A stretch of DNA of 64,000 nt from an uncultured Alphaproteobacteria bacterium (GTDB taxonomy: Bacteria > Pseudomonadota > Alphaproteobacteria > HIMB59 > GCA-002718135). The notes under the pieces were generated by a model. It made no database searches. It had not been told where the DNA came from and saw only the letters and a program-made list of their open reading frames with translations. The position numbers were made by a program, and so were the translations under genes. Every line of letters starts with the position of its first letter. Position 1 is the first letter of the stretch. The DNA is taken from contig CACGTA010000003.1 of the NCBI GenBank assembly GCA_902575815.1, forward strand, positions 1-64,000, written 5' to 3'. Below are positions 1-9,032 of this stretch, one piece after another.

Positions 1-540
1 ATAGAACCAATACCTCTTGCTAATAACATCCCTCCAATAGGTACAAAAGCGCAGCATGTATGTATACCTGAGGAAAAAAAATATGGAAAAGGAATTATAT
101 CAATTTTCCATACTCTTAATGGGATGATCTATGGAGCTAAAACAACTCAATGTTCAAGACAAATAATCAAACATGATGGAATTGACAATCCTCCTATGCT
201 TTTTGGATGTTCTGGAAGCCCAGTTGTATATAGTGAGTGTGGTAAAAATGTTATTCATGGATTGCATGGCAATGGCATGGATGAGGATAAAATTATGTAC
301 GAAATTTTACAACTTGTTCAAACTCAAAAACAATGGGTGCAATATCATATATACAATTGGACTGGCAGAACAGATATGCTAGATGCTTGTGATCCATCCG
401 GTAGAAGATCTTTTATGCCAGATCAAAAATTTGATATAGCCCAAAATGATTGTCAAAAAAAACGAATAAATGATGAAGAATTTTATCCATGTGAAATTGT
501 AAATTTGGACGATGCAATAAATTTTCCTTGGATGGATTAA
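1..540 (+). CDS. Trypsin-like serine protease, C-terminal part (5' end outside window)
   Basis: The frame is open from base 1, so the gene begins upstream and only about 179 C-terminal residues are visible. The motif GCSGSPVV, followed by a short Gly-rich segment (HGLHGNG), matches the GxSGSP nucleophile region of chymotrypsin-fold (S1) peptidases, with the central Ser as nucleophile. The His and Asp of the triad would lie upstream and cannot be checked. Several Cys residues in the visible part fit an exported, disulfide-containing enzyme. It ends 16 bp before the DUF1737 gene, whose own Shine-Dalgarno site sits in the gap, so the two may be co-transcribed. The protease fold is inferred from one motif; the substrate is unknown. 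Confidence 0.6.
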   Translation: MEPIPLANNIPPIGTKAQHVCIPEEKKYGKGIISIFHTLNGMIYGAKTTQCSRQIIKHDGIDNPPMLFGCSGSPVVYSECGKNVIHGLHGNGMDEDKIMYEILQLVQTQKQWVQYHIYNWTGRTDMLDACDPSGRRSFMPDQKFDIAQNDCQKKRINDEEFYPCEIVNLDDAINFPWMD

Positions 541-556
541 TTTATAAGGAGATACA

Positions 557-760
557 ATGAAAGGTTATAGATTTATTACAGATGATGACACTATTGATTT
601 TTGCCAAAGAGTAACAGAGGCGTTATCTGATGGATGGAAATTACATGGTGAACCAAAAATGATGTATGATCAAAAAAGAAAAGTGATGAGGTGCGGTCAA
701 GCAGTAATAAAAACAAGCAAAAAAGCATATAAAAGAGGTATGAATTTAGCAAAAATTTAA
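557..760 (+). CDS. DUF1737 domain protein
   Basis: This 67-residue protein has a hydrophobic/aromatic start (YRFI), a helix-like middle and a GWKLHGEP segment, the pattern of DUF1737 proteins, where a conserved 'GW..G' turn follows a helix. The function of the family is not established. A good ribosome binding site (AAGGAG, 546-551) sits 5 bases before the ATG and fixes the start. The Lys/Arg-rich C-terminus (about residues 45-67) is basic and could bind nucleic acid, but that is only a guess. It follows the protease gene closely. Confidence 0.6.
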   Translation: MKGYRFITDDDTIDFCQRVTEALSDGWKLHGEPKMMYDQKRKVMRCGQAVIKTSKKAYKRGMNLAKI

Positions 761-767
761 ATTAAAA

Positions 768-801
768 TTGTTATTTTAGGCTAAAAATAGTAAAATAAAA
801 T
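768..801 (+). promoter_or_regulatory. Predicted leaderless-type promoter of the barrel gene
   Basis: A -35-like TTGTTA (768-773), a 17-base spacer and a -10-like TAAAAT (791-796) place the expected transcription start at or within a base or two of the ATG at 802. There is no Shine-Dalgarno sequence. The 17 bases 783-799 are identical to 36585-36601 in front of dxs and keep the same 2-base distance to the start codon. Confidence 0.5.
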
Positions 802-1653
802 ATGCGTTTCCTCCATGCATTGTTAGTGGCGATATTACTAGTATTCCCGCAAGCCAATATGCTTGCATCCAATGAACCTTTTTACAAAAATATTGATTAC
901 TCAAATATTGATTTTATTGGAATAATAAAAAATAAGGGTAAAGGCGAATATAAAATCAGAACAGTTCAGCCTTTAAGTGTTAACGAGGAAAATGGTGATA
1001 CAATTTTCATTCAGGGGATGATTGGAAATTTTGATCAATTTGGTAAATATCGAATTGGCACTAACCTTGGAGTTGGTTTTAGGAACTTTAGTGATGATAA
1101 TACTAAAATGTATGGTTACAATTTTTTTTATGATAGTGAACCAGATCCTGGACACCACAGATTAGGTTTAGGATTAGAACTAAAACAAGCCAGATTTGGA
1201 ATTTCAAATAATTATTACAAGGGTTTGAGCGGTAAAAAATCTTATGGAGCAAGTGGTATGAAAGAAGAGGTCCTAGATGGAGTTGACATCATTGTATCAG
1301 GTTTTGTTCCAGGATTTGAATGGGTAGAAACAGATTTAAGTTATGCTTATTGGGACTCTGTAGCATCTAGTGATTTATACGAAATTAAATTAGGTTTAAA
1401 TTTTAGTTTGAATGATTATTTTACTCTAAAACTTGAAGCTGAAGATGATAATAAGAGTTCAATAACATACAATGCTGGTATAAGTTTTAATTTTGGTGGA
1501 AAAAAATCTAATAAAGTTAGCTTAAGTGGTAGTAATCAAAACATATTTGAAGAAGATATGAGGGCTTATAATTTAATACCTGTGAAAAGATCAGAAAAAT
1601 TAACACTGGAACAAACCGGTGGTTTTTCTGTAAAAGTTAAAAAATCTGGTTAA
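802..1653 (+). CDS. Stand-alone inverse-autotransporter (intimin/invasin-type) beta-barrel protein
   Basis: The protein has 283 residues with a signal peptide (about 1-22, cut after MLA). Residues about 60-235 show alternating amphipathic strands and the signature order of the intimin/invasin N-terminal barrel: 'GVGFRNF', 'GYNFFYDSE', 'RLGLGLELK', 'NNYYKGLSG', then 'DIIVSGFVPGFEWVETDLSYAYW'. The end (about 245-283, 'YNLIPVKRSEKLTLEQ') resembles the linker that leaves the barrel and normally leads to Ig-like passenger domains. Here the protein stops, so there is no passenger. Family knowledge: such barrels sit in the outer membrane and display a C-terminal adhesin. The next gene starts directly after the stop codon and encodes an exported protein, a possible partner. 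The fold call is fairly strong; the role is open. Confidence 0.7.
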   Translation: MRFLHALLVAILLVFPQANMLASNEPFYKNIDYSNIDFIGIIKNKGKGEYKIRTVQPLSVNEENGDTIFIQGMIGNFDQFGKYRIGTNLGVGFRNFSDDNTKMYGYNFFYDSEPDPGHHRLGLGLELKQARFGISNNYYKGLSGKKSYGASGMKEEVLDGVDIIVSGFVPGFEWVETDLSYAYWDSVASSDLYEIKLGLNFSLNDYFTLKLEAEDDNKSSITYNAGISFNFGGKKSNKVSLSGSNQNIFEEDMRAYNLIPVKRSEKLTLEQTGGFSVKVKKSG

Positions 1654-2502
1654 ATGAAAATTTTCCTATCAATTTTTTTTATTTTTGTTTTTTTATCAGG
1701 ATACAATTTTACTTTTGCAGCAGCGTGTTCCACTGACTCAGGTTCTGATTTTGATTGTTGCCAGGCAAATGGATCAACATCAGGAACAAAGAAAACATTA
1801 TCAAACACAGATGAATCAACAAGAAAATGCTCATGGCCTGCAAGTAGTACATTTCAATTTACAATTAAAAAATTTGGATTATTGCCAAAAGGAGGAACTG
1901 AAGCAGATATAGTTTATAGAGGATCTTCAACTGTTTTTAATGCTGGATCAGTAGATGCAGGTGCAGCAATGGGAAATTTTTTAGCAGGTGCTAATTTTCC
2001 AGCAGGTACTTATGAAGCAATGATACCTGAACTAGCACTAAGTGAAACAGTAAAATCAGCAACAGCACCAACTATTACATACAGCGGAACAGATTATACG
2101 TGTTCAACAAATTCTGTAACACATGTGCAACTGCCTGGTGAATCAGATGACTATATGTGTGCTGGACAATCTACAATATCAGTTGATGAAGATGGAGATG
2201 GTAGTAGTGATTACAATGTATCTGCTGGAACATTTAGAAGTGATTATGGTCCTGGAATAGAAGTCTGCTTCTTAGACGAAGATGGTAACGGTGACGCTGA
2301 TACAATGAGGATTTTTGATAATCAACTTGGAGATATAATTATATCTCCAACATCAAGCTATTCGATATCATTTAATTTTAATACTTCAGATGGTGTACTT
2401 TATAGTGTTTTTGATGATTATGGTTTTGGTGATATTTCAAGTCCAGTTGCTTGTACTGCCGTTGATGTTGGCGACCTAGATGTTACTTTAGTTAAAGAGT
2501 AA
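1654..2502 (+). CDS. Exported Cys-containing protein with two Asp-rich (DxDxDG-like) loops
   Basis: I do not recognise a family. The 282-residue protein starts with a clear signal peptide (about 1-23, ending TFA-A). The mature part is rich in Ser, Thr, Gly and Asp, with eight Cys (25, 35, 36, 59, 150, 169, 205, 267) that could form disulfides. Two loops, DEDGDGSSD (178-186) and DEDGNGDAD (208-216), look like calcium-binding loops of the EF-hand/dockerin/thrombospondin-3 type. Its ATG follows the stop codon of the barrel gene with no gap, so translation is probably coupled. It could be a surface-displayed or periplasmic partner of the barrel, which lacks its own passenger; this is inference from position and composition. 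Confidence 0.6.
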   Translation: MKIFLSIFFIFVFLSGYNFTFAAACSTDSGSDFDCCQANGSTSGTKKTLSNTDESTRKCSWPASSTFQFTIKKFGLLPKGGTEADIVYRGSSTVFNAGSVDAGAAMGNFLAGANFPAGTYEAMIPELALSETVKSATAPTITYSGTDYTCSTNSVTHVQLPGESDDYMCAGQSTISVDEDGDGSSDYNVSAGTFRSDYGPGIEVCFLDEDGNGDADTMRIFDNQLGDIIISPTSSYSISFNFNTSDGVLYSVFDDYGFGDISSPVACTAVDVGDLDVTLVKE

Positions 2503-3465
2503 TTAATTAAAAATTTTTGTTAAATAATCTACTATATAATTATTTTTCTTCTCCCATTTAGTAAAACAGCTATCCTTTTCTGGATAAACAGGAAATATGT
2601 GAGCCTTGTATTTGCCACCAAGAGGAAACTCACATTCAAAATTGGTATAATTTATTGTTTGTACTTTATTCATTTTTGTTAAAAAAGATAAAGTAGTACT
2701 ATCTTCCCATCCATCGTCATCATGAATAAATAATAAAGAATTAATCTCTGAAAATTTAGACATTTCTTTTTCCCAATAATCTCTCAAAACTTGTCGTGGT
2801 GCAGAATTTTTTCCTAGTTTTCCTCCATAAGCTGCGGGGTTGAAAATAATACTACCATCAATTTTGTCAGGATAGTGCGCTGTTAAATAAAATGATAAAA
2901 AACCACCAGCAGATAAACCGGAGAGAAGAATATTATCGTAACCTTTTATTGCCAATTCATCAATAGTATCTATTACAATTTGTCTTCTTAAATGTTGTTG
3001 GATTTTATCGTATATTTTTATTCCATCGTAATCGATGAGATCAATAAAACCATTTGGGTTGCCTTCACTCTCAAAAAGTTTATGTACTCTATCAAAATGA
3101 TGATCAGAAAGACCTCTCACACCTGAACACATACGATATATTCTTATTATCATATTACCTATTTTTTTGTTGTGGAGACTAGATATAGCTTCAGGAATTC
3201 TTCCGGCACCTTTGATGCACTCTTCTCTTCTTGTTTCAGGCTTATATGAACCATGATTATAGATAATGATGATAGTATTTTTTTTATCCAAAATTGTTTC
3301 CTCATCATATAGTTTTAATTCGCTATCTATGAAACCACTTACTTTAGACAGTTTATCAATATCTTTTTTAATTCTTTTTTCAAATTTAGTTTCTTTAGAA
3401 AATGAATAGTTAGAAAATGAGATTATTAAAAATATAAAAATTATCTTAATTAATTTATTTACCAC
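2503..3465 (-). CDS. Exported alpha/beta hydrolase
   Basis: The 320-residue protein has an N-terminal signal peptide (about 1-23). The nucleophile elbow GLSAGG, preceded by a strand (YDNILLSGLSAGG), an acidic segment (HDDDGWED) and a late His (KAHIFPVYP) give a plausible Ser-Asp-His triad of the alpha/beta hydrolase fold. An early 'IIIYNHGSY' could form the oxyanion loop. Several Cys fit a periplasmic location. The start is GTG, placed directly after the stop of lpdA with no clear Shine-Dalgarno site. Its stop abuts the stop of the convergent exported protein. Substrate unknown; esterase or peptidase are both possible. Confidence 0.65.
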   Translation of the reverse strand: MVNKLIKIIFIFLIISFSNYSFSKETKFEKRIKKDIDKLSKVSGFIDSELKLYDEETILDKKNTIIIIYNHGSYKPETRREECIKGAGRIPEAISSLHNKKIGNMIIRIYRMCSGVRGLSDHHFDRVHKLFESEGNPNGFIDLIDYDGIKIYDKIQQHLRRQIVIDTIDELAIKGYDNILLSGLSAGGFLSFYLTAHYPDKIDGSIIFNPAAYGGKLGKNSAPRQVLRDYWEKEMSKFSEINSLLFIHDDDGWEDSTTLSFLTKMNKVQTINYTNFECEFPLGGKYKAHIFPVYPEKDSCFTKWEKKNNYIVDYLTKIFN

Positions 3466-4863
3466 TTAAATATGAATTGCTCTACCATCAACATTGAGAG
3501 CTGCCTCTTTTACTGCTTCACTAGTTGTTGGATGAGCATGACATACTCTAGCAATATCTTCTGCACTACCACCAAATTCTATTGTAGTAACAATTTCTGC
3601 AATCAGTTGTCCAGCATCATGACCGATTATATGAGCACCTAAAATTTCATCTGTTTTTTTATCAACCATAATTTTAACAAATCCTTCTGATGCAGATGTA
3701 GTTAAGGCACGACCATTTGCCATAAAAGGAAATTTTCCAACCTTGAAGTCTTTCTTTTCTTGCTTGAGCTGTTCTTCTGTTTTACCTACAGATGCAATCT
3801 CTGGATTGGTATAAACAATCGCTGGTATAGCGTCATAGTTTATATGTGGTTTTTGACCGTTTATAAATTCAACACAAGCAACTCCTTCTTCTTCGGCTTT
3901 GTGTGCTAGCATTGGTCCAGGTGCTACATCTCCAATGGCGTAAATTCCCTCAACAGAAGTTTGAAAATTATCTTTTATTTCAATAGATTTTTTTTCGGTT
4001 AACTTAATACCAATTTTTTCGAGACCCAGTCCTTCTGTGTTTGGTTTTCTTCCTACTGACATTAAAACTATTTCGTAGTTTTCTTTTATTTTCTTTTTAT
4101 CTAATGTTTCCATTTCAACATCTACACCAGACTTACCAGATTTTGCAGAACTTACTTTATGCGATAATTTAAATTCTAACCCTTGTTTAGTTAACATTTT
4201 CATAAACTCTTTTGCAATTTCACCATCCATAGTTGGAACAATTCTGTCAAGAGCTTCAACAACTGTTACCTTTGAACCTAATCTACTCCATACTGACCCC
4301 ATCTCTAATCCAATATATCCACCACCAATAACTAGCAGTGATTTTGGTATTTTAGATAGAGAAAGAGCGCCTGTTGAAGATACTATTTTTTTTTCATCGA
4401 CAGGAATATTTGGTATCTCAATGGAAGATGATCCTGTTGCGATAATAAAATTTTTAGCACTAGCAGTTATTTCATTTTTTCCGCTTGTAATAGAAATAGT
4501 ATTTTTATCTACAAATGAAGCCATACCAGGAATATGCGTTATTTTATTTTTCTTAAATAAAAAACCGATCCCTGTTGTAAGTTTTTTTACAATTTTAGTT
4601 TTGCGATCCATCAAAACATTTAAATCTAAATCTATCTTTGATGTTTTTATGCCATGCTCTGCAGCATGTTTTGAAATTTCAACAAATTTTTCAGATGAAT
4701 TTAATAATGCTTTAGAAGGTATGCATCCAATGTTCAAACAAGTTCCACCAAGTGATGGTTCTTTTTCTATACAAGCAACCTTCATTCCAAGTTGAGCTGC
4801 TCTGATTGCAGCTACATATCCACCAGGTCCCGCACCAATTACTATTAAATCAAAATCTTCCAT
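3466..4863 (-). CDS. lpdA: Dihydrolipoyl dehydrogenase (E3)
   Basis: E3 reoxidises the dihydrolipoyl arm of 2-oxoglutarate dehydrogenase (and probably other 2-oxo acid dehydrogenases), passing electrons through FAD to NAD+. The 465 residues are normal for the family. Visible motifs are the FAD dinucleotide-binding GAGPGG (10-15), the redox disulfide C43-LNIG-C48, a second Rossmann GGGYIG, the FAD-binding 'AIGDVAPGPMLAHKA', and the dimer-interface catalytic dyad His444/Glu449 in HPTTSE. It lies 1 bp downstream of sucB at the end of the mdh-sucCDAB run, marking it as the E3 dedicated to the 2-oxoglutarate complex. Confidence 0.96.
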   Translation of the reverse strand: MEDFDLIVIGAGPGGYVAAIRAAQLGMKVACIEKEPSLGGTCLNIGCIPSKALLNSSEKFVEISKHAAEHGIKTSKIDLDLNVLMDRKTKIVKKLTTGIGFLFKKNKITHIPGMASFVDKNTISITSGKNEITASAKNFIIATGSSSIEIPNIPVDEKKIVSSTGALSLSKIPKSLLVIGGGYIGLEMGSVWSRLGSKVTVVEALDRIVPTMDGEIAKEFMKMLTKQGLEFKLSHKVSSAKSGKSGVDVEMETLDKKKIKENYEIVLMSVGRKPNTEGLGLEKIGIKLTEKKSIEIKDNFQTSVEGIYAIGDVAPGPMLAHKAEEEGVACVEFINGQKPHINYDAIPAIVYTNPEIASVGKTEEQLKQEKKDFKVGKFPFMANGRALTTSASEGFVKIMVDKKTDEILGAHIIGHDAGQLIAEIVTTIEFGGSAEDIARVCHAHPTTSEAVKEAALNVDGRAIHI

Positions 4864-4864
4864 T

Positions 4865-6046
4865 TTATATTCCTAATACTAATTCGGATGGATCTTCTAG
4901 AAGTTCTTTCACTTTCACTAAAAATCCAACACTTTCTTTTCCATCAATAATTCTATGATCATAACTTAATGCAACATACATCATTGGCCTAATTACTATT
5001 TCATCATTTACAACTACTGCTCTTTTTTGAATATTATGCATCCCTAAAATTCCAGATTGAGGTCTATTGATTATTGGGGTGCTGAGCATTGATCCGTAAA
5101 CGCCACCATTTGAAATTGTAAAAGTTCCACCAGTCAAATCGTCCATGGTCAGCGTTCCATCTTTGGCTTTTGTACTAAGATCAATAATTTTAGTTTCTAT
5201 TTCTCCAAAACTCAATTGATCGGCGTCTTTAAGTATTGGTACGACTAATCCTTTTTCAGTTCCAACAGCTATACCTATATCAAAATGATTTTTATAAATT
5301 ATATTTTCATCTTTAATTTCAGCATTCACAGCTGGATACTCTTGCAAACTTTTTACTACCGCTTTTACAAAAAATGACATGAAACCTAATTTGACCTCAT
5401 AACGACTTTGAAATTCTTGGTTTTTTGATTTTCTAATTTCCATAACTTTGGACATGTCAATTTCATTGAAAGTCGTAAGTATGGCTGCTGTATTTTGAGC
5501 CTCCTTTAAACGTTTAGATATTGTCTGTCTGATTTTAGACATTTTAACAATTTCTTCTCTTTCACCTTTGGTAGTGGTTGTTTTATTTGAAGAAGAAAGA
5601 TGAGAAACTACATCTTCTTTATTAATTCTTCCATCAAAACGGGATGAGGTGACATCTTCAAGTTTAATATTATTTTCTTCAGCTATTTTTCTTGCAGATG
5701 GTGAAGATTTGGCAGGCGAAGATTTTGTTTCAACCTTAACTTCTTTTACTTCTTCTTTTATTTTTTCTTCTTTAGTTTCAGTTTTTTTAGGAGTTGGTTT
5801 TTTACCTTTTGATTCATCTAAGATTCCTAAAATACCACCAATTTCAACGTCAGTGCCTTCAGAAACTTTTATTTCTTTTAGAGAGCCGGCATGAGGTGCT
5901 GGTACTTCAACTGTAATTTTGTCTGTCTCAATTTCAACTAAAGGTTCATCTGCTTCAAAATTATCACCTATATTCTTAAGCCATTTTGAAACAGTTGCTT
6001 CAGTAATTGACTCTCCAAGTGTTGGAACTATTAATTCAGTGCTCAT
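4865..6046 (-). CDS. sucB: Dihydrolipoyl succinyltransferase (E2 of 2-oxoglutarate dehydrogenase)
   Basis: E2 transfers the succinyl group from E1-bound ThDP to CoA. An N-terminal lipoyl domain (1-75) carries the lipoylated Lys43 in ETDKITVE. A Lys/Glu/Pro-rich linker follows (about 80-120), then the peripheral subunit-binding domain (about 113-150, '[13 protein letters not shown]') and the catalytic acyltransferase domain with His364 and Asp368 in SYDHRIIDG. At 393 residues the length is typical. It lies 31 bp downstream of sucA and 1 bp upstream of lpdA, so the three subunits of the complex are made together. Confidence 0.96.
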   Translation of the reverse strand: MSTELIVPTLGESITEATVSKWLKNIGDNFEADEPLVEIETDKITVEVPAPHAGSLKEIKVSEGTDVEIGGILGILDESKGKKPTPKKTETKEEKIKEEVKEVKVETKSSPAKSSPSARKIAEENNIKLEDVTSSRFDGRINKEDVVSHLSSSNKTTTTKGEREEIVKMSKIRQTISKRLKEAQNTAAILTTFNEIDMSKVMEIRKSKNQEFQSRYEVKLGFMSFFVKAVVKSLQEYPAVNAEIKDENIIYKNHFDIGIAVGTEKGLVVPILKDADQLSFGEIETKIIDLSTKAKDGTLTMDDLTGGTFTISNGGVYGSMLSTPIINRPQSGILGMHNIQKRAVVVNDEIVIRPMMYVALSYDHRIIDGKESVGFLVKVKELLEDPSELVLGI

Positions 6047-6077
6047 TAATTAAATGCTTAATAACATTTACGTCAAT

Positions 6078-8981
6078 TTATTCAATTGGCAGATTAGTCT
6101 TTAATTTTGTTGAAATACCTGCCCAAGATTTGATAATTTTGCTAATCGAAACTTCAGTTGCCATTTTTATAATAGTTTCTTGGTTACTTAAGTGTCTTTC
6201 TAAAGAACCAGCGGCAGGAGAAGCAGCTGGACTTCTACCAACATAGAATATTTTTTCTTGTTTAACTTTGGCTTCCTGCATAACACTTTCCAATCTACCT
6301 TTCACAAAACCCCAGGCACCCATATTTTTTGGCTCTTCTTGTGCCCAGATAATTTCAGCATCAGTATAATGTTTTAATTCATCTCTAAAGTTTTCATAAG
6401 GAAATGGATAAATCTGCTCCAATCTTATTATGGAGAGATTTTTAATTTTATTTTTTGCTATGTGATCTGCAAGTTCAAAATATATTTTACCAGAGCAAAT
6501 GATTAATCTTTTATTTTTCCTTTTTTCTTTAACAGATAATTTATCAGTAAGAATTCTATGGAAAGTTGATCCATTAATATAATCCTCAATATTAGAAACA
6601 TTAGATTTATGTCTAAGTGTAGATTTTGGTGTAAATATAATTAGAGGTTTCCTAAAGTTTCTATGTAGTTGCCTTCTTAAAACATGAAAATAATTAGCAG
6701 GACTTGTGCAATTAACAATTTGCATATTATCTTCCGCACACATCTGTAAAAATCTTTCTAATCTTCCACTGGTATGCTCAGGACCTTGGCCCTCATGTCC
6801 GTGGGGAAGAAGCATCGTTAAACCAGACATTCTCAACCATTTTCTTTCTCCAGAACTAATGAATTGATCAATCATAATTTGTGCGCCATTTGCAAAATCA
6901 CCAAACTGCGCTTCCCATATAACAAGTGTCTTAGGATCAACTTGTGAATATCCATATTCAAAACCAAGAACACCAAACTCGGATAAAAAACTATCTATAA
7001 TTTCAAAGTAACCCTGTTTGTTTTGAAAGTGTCTTAATGGAACAAAACGATTTTCGTTTTCTTGATCGTATAGTACGCCATGTCTATGGCTAAATGTTCC
7101 TCTTCCAACATCTTGTCCAGATATTCGAACACCGTATCCCTCATCTAAAAGTGTCGCTAAAGCTAAACTTTCAGAGGTTGCCCAATCAATACCTTTTCCG
7201 TTGATGACACTTGTTAATCGATCTCCATAAATTTTTTTTATTCGTCTATGAGCATTAAATTCTGCTGGTATTTCATGAATTTTTTTAGCAACGTTAATTA
7301 ATGTTTTTTCTTTTACAGATGTTTTTCCTCTTCTTGCATCAAATGTTGCAGTAGATAAACCTGTCCAAGTTCCCTCTAACCAATCTACTTTATTTGGCTT
7401 ATAATTTTTGGTTGATTCAAATTCTTTATTCAAAAAATTTTTAAAAGAATCTACAATGTCTTTAGATTCTTCTTCTAAAAGAGTATTATTCTCAATTAAT
7501 TTTTTTTCATATTTTTTTCTTGTTGTGATTTGTTTTTTGATAGCCTTATACATTAGTGGCTGAGTAAAAGAAGGTTCATCAGCTTCGTTATGTCCTGATC
7601 TTCTGTAGCAAAACATATCTACAACAACATCGACTTTGAATTTATTTCTAAATTCCGTTGCAAGTCTACAAACATGAACTACTGCTTCTGGGTCATCGCC
7701 ATTAACATGAAATATTGGTGCCTGAACCATTTTTGCAATTTCAGTACAATAAGGTGCTGATCGTCCATATTGTGGCATAGTTGTAAAACCTATCTGATTG
7801 TTAATTACAAAGTGAATAGTACCGCCAGTTTTAAACCCTCTTAATTGTGACATAGCAAATGTTTCAGCTACTACGCCTTGTCCAGCTATTGCTGCATCTC
7901 CATGAATTAATAAACCTATAACTTTATCTGTTGTTTTATCTTTTGCTAAAGTTTGTTTAGCTCTTACTTTTCCTGCCACAACTGGATTAACTGCTTCTAA
8001 ATGGGAAGGGTTAGATGTGAGCGATAAATGAATTTTCTTTTTTTCAAATTCACGATCAGCAGAAACTCCTAAATGATATTTTACATCACCTGAACCTAGT
8101 ACCTCATTTGGATCGTTTAAAGATCCTTGGAATTTTGATAATATTTTTTTGTAAGGCATTTCCAAAACACTTGATAGAAGTGTTAGTCTCCCTCGATGAG
8201 CTGTTCCAATAATAATATCTTCAATTCCAGACAAACATGCCTGTTTAACAATTTGCTCTATCCCAGGTATCATTGCTTCACCACCTTCGATACCGTATCT
8301 CTTTGTGCCTAAAAACTTTTTATCTAAAAACTGCTCAAATAGTTCTGATTCAACTAATCTTTTATAGATTGCTTTTTTTCCCTCATTTGTAAAATTTGTT
8401 TTATTTCTTACTTCTTCAATTCTTTCTTGGACCCATTGTTTTTGATCAGCTTGTTGTATGTGTAAAAATTCAACACCAATTGAAGCAGAATAAGTTTCTT
8501 TTAATATTTTAATAATATTTTTTAATTTACCTTTTTCTAAACCTAAACTTCCATCAATGAATATTTCTTTTTCTAAATCTGATTCATTGAAACCGTAGCT
8601 TTTATAATCTAATTCTTGAGGATACTCTTTTTCAGATATTCCTAAGGGATCAAGATCTGCAATTAAATGTCCGTTAATTCTAAAAGCTCTAATTAATCTT
8701 AATGCTCTAATTGAATCTAAGGTTGATATTCTAAATTCCTCAGAATTATAATTCGCATTTGATTTTATAACCTTAGTTATGTAATTTTTATCTATTATAC
8801 TTGATGGACGTTCTTTCCATTCTGGTCCTCCAAAATCTTTAAGAACAGAATAGTCATCTTCATTTAAATTATTAAAAAAATCTTTCCAAGTTATATCCAC
8901 ACTTTCAGGGTCATTTCTAAATTTAGAATATAATTCGGCTACATATGGAGCATTAGCACTATTTAAGAAAGTATCATTCAT
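6078..8981 (-). CDS. sucA: 2-oxoglutarate dehydrogenase E1
   Basis: E1 decarboxylates 2-oxoglutarate with ThDP and succinylates the lipoyl arm of SucB. The 967 residues include the N-terminal segment found in OdhA/SucA proteins (residues about 1-40, 'SANAPYVAELYSKF', 'WKDFFNNL'). Also present are 'IIGTAHRGRLTLL', the ThDP/Mg segment 'IHGDAAIAGQGVVAET', 'FVINNQIGFTT', and the transketolase-like C-terminal part 'LPHGHEGQGPEHTSGRLERFLQ'. The ATG at 8981 gives the expected N-terminus. sucD lies 51 bp upstream in the same direction. Confidence 0.96.
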   Translation of the reverse strand: MNDTFLNSANAPYVAELYSKFRNDPESVDITWKDFFNNLNEDDYSVLKDFGGPEWKERPSSIIDKNYITKVIKSNANYNSEEFRISTLDSIRALRLIRAFRINGHLIADLDPLGISEKEYPQELDYKSYGFNESDLEKEIFIDGSLGLEKGKLKNIIKILKETYSASIGVEFLHIQQADQKQWVQERIEEVRNKTNFTNEGKKAIYKRLVESELFEQFLDKKFLGTKRYGIEGGEAMIPGIEQIVKQACLSGIEDIIIGTAHRGRLTLLSSVLEMPYKKILSKFQGSLNDPNEVLGSGDVKYHLGVSADREFEKKKIHLSLTSNPSHLEAVNPVVAGKVRAKQTLAKDKTTDKVIGLLIHGDAAIAGQGVVAETFAMSQLRGFKTGGTIHFVINNQIGFTTMPQYGRSAPYCTEIAKMVQAPIFHVNGDDPEAVVHVCRLATEFRNKFKVDVVVDMFCYRRSGHNEADEPSFTQPLMYKAIKKQITTRKKYEKKLIENNTLLEEESKDIVDSFKNFLNKEFESTKNYKPNKVDWLEGTWTGLSTATFDARRGKTSVKEKTLINVAKKIHEIPAEFNAHRRIKKIYGDRLTSVINGKGIDWATSESLALATLLDEGYGVRISGQDVGRGTFSHRHGVLYDQENENRFVPLRHFQNKQGYFEIIDSFLSEFGVLGFEYGYSQVDPKTLVIWEAQFGDFANGAQIMIDQFISSGERKWLRMSGLTMLLPHGHEGQGPEHTSGRLERFLQMCAEDNMQIVNCTSPANYFHVLRRQLHRNFRKPLIIFTPKSTLRHKSNVSNIEDYINGSTFHRILTDKLSVKEKRKNKRLIICSGKIYFELADHIAKNKIKNLSIIRLEQIYPFPYENFRDELKHYTDAEIIWAQEEPKNMGAWGFVKGRLESVMQEAKVKQEKIFYVGRSPAASPAAGSLERHLSNQETIIKMATEVSISKIIKSWAGISTKLKTNLPIE

Positions 8982-9032
8982 AGATTTCTATTAAACTTAA
9001 ACCATTTCGCATAACAATCATACTAATGGAAA

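Noticed and set aside
1654..2502. Dockerin/cellulosome component
   Set aside because: Only two isolated DxDxDG-like loops, no paired 22-residue dockerin repeat and no cohesin nearby.
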